NCBI GenBank assembly: GCA_905194705.1
Contig: CAJJTI010000125.1
Location: 1-5,666 of the forward strand
Source of the DNA: an uncultured Solobacterium sp.
GTDB lineage: Bacteria; Bacillota_I; Bacilli_A; Erysipelotrichales; Erysipelotrichaceae
Reading direction: 5' to 3'
Length of the DNA stretch: 5,666 nt
This document shows, piece after piece, positions 5,437 to 5,666 of this stretch. The notes under the pieces are model-generated. The model worked only from the letters and a program-made list of their open reading frames with translations, had not been told where the DNA came from and did not search any database. A program made the position numbers and the translations under genes. The first letter of the stretch is position 1. Every line of letters starts with the position of its first letter.

Positions 5437-5666
5437 ATGAAAACATCAAATATCACAAATTATAAATCAAAGGATTTTGCTGAACTTTAAGGCATACCTG
5501 TTAAGACATTATAACGTTGGGATAGAGAAGAAACTTTATAGGCAAACCGAACTCCAACTAATAGGCGTTATTACACTTATGATTTGTAGGCTGTATGGGC
5601 TTCGTAAGTATAAAAAACAAATAGAAAGGGATGAGGAAATTGCTAAAGAGCTTCAAAACGGAAATA
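5437..5666 (+). pseudogene. Decayed IS607-family tnpA (MerR-type HTH serine recombinase)
   Basis: From the ATG at 5437 (AAAGGAA ribosome binding site at 5421-5427) the frame reads NYKSKDFAEL-stop-GIPVKTL-stop-RWDREETL-stop-ANRTPTNRRYYTYD. This is the MerR-like DNA-binding start of IS607 TnpA, with TAA, TAA and TAG inside otherwise well-kept sequence; the second stop replaces the usual Q of KTLQRWD. From about 5579 coding continues one frame over as CRLYGLRKYKKQIERDEEIAKEL, which resembles the very C-terminal end of the same recombinase (RIYGLRKYKK type). The serine recombinase catalytic domain in between, normally over 100 residues with the active-site serine, is missing. The gene is therefore dead through point mutations and an internal deletion. 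An accompanying tnpB would be expected just beyond the window. Confidence 0.8.

Noticed and set aside
5437..5600. Stop-codon reassignment (TAA/TAG as Gln) in the IS607 gene
   Set aside because: The first stop replaces a hydrophobic position rather than Gln, a frameshift and large deletion are also present, and neighbouring genes use TAA and TAG as normal stops.
1..5666. CRISPR array, tRNA or rRNA genes
   Set aside because: No regularly spaced repeats with unique spacers and no tRNA cloverleaf or rRNA sequence were seen; the 22-bp phased repeats belong to the IS end.

Overview
The window is mostly AT-rich DNA with strong Shine-Dalgarno sequences (GGAGG types), intrinsic terminators and Bacillota-type protein families. 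It fits a low-GC Bacillota, plausibly a gut Erysipelotrichia or Clostridia; the genus cannot be fixed from the sequence. It looks like accessory DNA assembled by mobile elements: one complete IS21-family insertion sequence, a decayed IS607-type transposon gene, and three host genes that are cut or broken at element or junction boundaries.

Layout. (1) 1-189, minus: the first 63 codons of an unrecognised membrane protein in GC-rich DNA (67 of the first 120 bases are G or C). (2) From about 207 to 1044, plus: the 3' half of a radical SAM/SPASM peptide maturase (only 30 of bases 301-420 are G or C), overlapping a PqqD-like RiPP recognition protein. The radical SAM core, leader genes and any precursor peptide are missing, so this is the tail of a RiPP operon joined to unrelated DNA near 190-207. 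(3) 1045-1271: a hairpin and a stretch with no convincing gene. (4) About 1272-3901: an IS21-family element with istA (DDE transposase) and istB (AAA+ ATPase) on the minus strand, an 8-nt istA/istB overlap, a terminator after istB, and three copies of an AAGTCCA-type repeat at each end. (5) 3876-4073: the C-terminal end of an unrecognised gene whose upstream part is replaced by the IS. (6) 4098-5123, minus: an intact PLP-dependent low-specificity L-threonine aldolase with its own promoter, sharing a bidirectional terminator with the fragment before it. (7) 5124-5436: the aldolase promoter and spacer. (8) 5437 to the end, plus: a wrecked IS607-family tnpA (MerR-type HTH plus serine recombinase) with in-frame stops and the catalytic domain missing.

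The most interesting signal is the istA leader. A perfect 13-bp hairpin sits inside an outer 13-bp stem whose 3' arm contains the istA Shine-Dalgarno and whose 5' arm is its complement. In any transcript reading in from outside the IS, the ribosome binding site would be buried. This is the logic of fold-back inhibition known from IS10 and IS50, here in an IS21-family element. The aldolase promoter also carries two overlapping inverted repeats and may be repressor-controlled.
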